This document shows positions 5,842 through 6,136 of a DNA stretch of 6,136 nucleotides, in pieces. Source of the DNA: DUAL01 sp964452095 (GTDB taxonomy: Bacteria > Bacteroidota > Bacteroidia > Flavobacteriales > BACL11); the NCBI GenBank assembly GCA_964452095.1, contig CAYVKX010000099.1, positions 1-6,136 on the forward strand. The letters are read 5' to 3'. The notes beneath the pieces are model-generated. The model made no database searches, was not told where the DNA came from, and saw only the letters and a list, made by a program, of their open reading frames with translations. Every line of letters begins with the position of its first letter. The first letter of the stretch is position 1. Both the position numbers and the translations under genes were made by a program.

Positions 5842-6136
5842 GTAACCTCCTTACTCTCATTCTTAACTTTAGGAGCTGGAGGATTCCAATTTTTTAAATG
5901 CTGTACAATTCCTTCATAATAATCTAAAATCATTTTTTCTATTAATTCCACAAATTTCTTTCTACTAGAAAAATTACCTTTGAAATCCTTTATCAACACA
6001 ATATTAAATCCTGTAATTTCTTTTTGCTTTATTATTACATCATCATAAAGATTATCAAAATTTATATATTTTTCTTTAATGCAATCTTTATAGAATTTAA
6101 TTTCTGTTTCAATCCAAATATCATTTTTCAATTCTT
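5826..6136 (-). CDS. Unrecognised protein, 5' end outside the window
   Basis: A reading frame on the opposite strand is open from the right edge to a TAA at 5826-5828, giving 102 visible residues. Its only near-edge start candidate is a TTG at 6131, and there is no in-frame ATG until a methionine deep in the protein. The true start therefore probably lies beyond the window. The visible part is lysine-, glutamate- and isoleucine-rich, with aromatic patches (NDIWIETEIKFYKD) and predicted alternating strand and helix. It includes GFNIVLIKDFKGNFSSRKKF, then a long helix VELIEKMILDYYEGIVQHL, and ends in a charged, proline-containing, probably disordered tail (NWNPPAPKVKNESKEV). I see no signal peptide, membrane segment or catalytic motif, and I do not recognise a family. 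It converges on tag with a 4-nt stop-codon overlap. Sensible composition and a stop placed exactly at the neighbour's end support a real gene. Confidence 0.6.
   Translation of the reverse strand, partial: ELKNDIWIETEIKFYKDCIKEKYINFDNLYDDVIIKQKEITGFNIVLIKDFKGNFSSRKKFVELIEKMILDYYEGIVQHLKNWNPPAPKVKNESKEVTKVKN

Noticed and set aside
5835..5842. -7-like AACCTTTG on the + strand just after tag
   Set aside because: It has one mismatch, lies inside the - strand gene, and no + strand gene follows it in the window.
1..6136. Mobile element, CRISPR array, toxin-antitoxin, defence or other novel system
   Set aside because: No transposase, long terminal repeats, spaced repeats, tRNA or attachment-like duplication was seen. 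The five complete genes are all core-type families with intact motifs.

Overview
The window is a compact, AT-rich stretch of a Bacteroidota chromosome, probably from a Flavobacteriales-like or related lineage. Three things point there. Four genes are preceded by the Bacteroidota -7 promoter element TAnnTTTG, and no clear Shine-Dalgarno sequence is seen. The SecA protein is 1092 residues long with the N-terminal insertions typical of this phylum. A small acidic DUF2795 protein of the Bacteroidota type lies directly upstream of secA. The exact genus cannot be read from the window.

Layout. Positions 1-301 hold no recognisable gene. They contain a strong 16-bp hairpin (55-90) that looks like a terminator, then apparently non-coding DNA, then three tandem 14-bp repeats (247-288) that run into a -7 element. 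Next come, all on the + strand: a class I SAM-dependent methyltransferase (302-1087), a PduO/MMAB-type cob(I)alamin adenosyltransferase (1111-1650), the DUF2795 protein (1705-1926), secA (1997-5275) and the DNA repair gene tag (5260-5829). tag overlaps the 3' end of secA by 16 nt in another frame. On the - strand, an unrecognised coding region (5826 to the right edge, start not in the window) converges on tag, and the two stop codons overlap.

How the genes relate. The proteins belong to unrelated processes: methylation of an unknown substrate, B12 cofactor activation, protein export and base excision repair. All five + strand genes are closely spaced. Four of them nevertheless carry their own -7 element close to the start codon, so they look like serial single-gene transcription units rather than one operon. 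Only secA-tag looks co-transcribed and translationally coupled. In the first two genes the -7 element ends only 4-6 nt before the ATG, which predicts leaderless or nearly leaderless mRNAs.

No mobile element, CRISPR array, RNA gene or defence-type system was found. This is mainly ordinary core genome. The points of most interest are the predicted leaderless starts, the repeat abutting a promoter, the conserved but unexplained small acidic protein beside secA, and the unidentified convergent gene.
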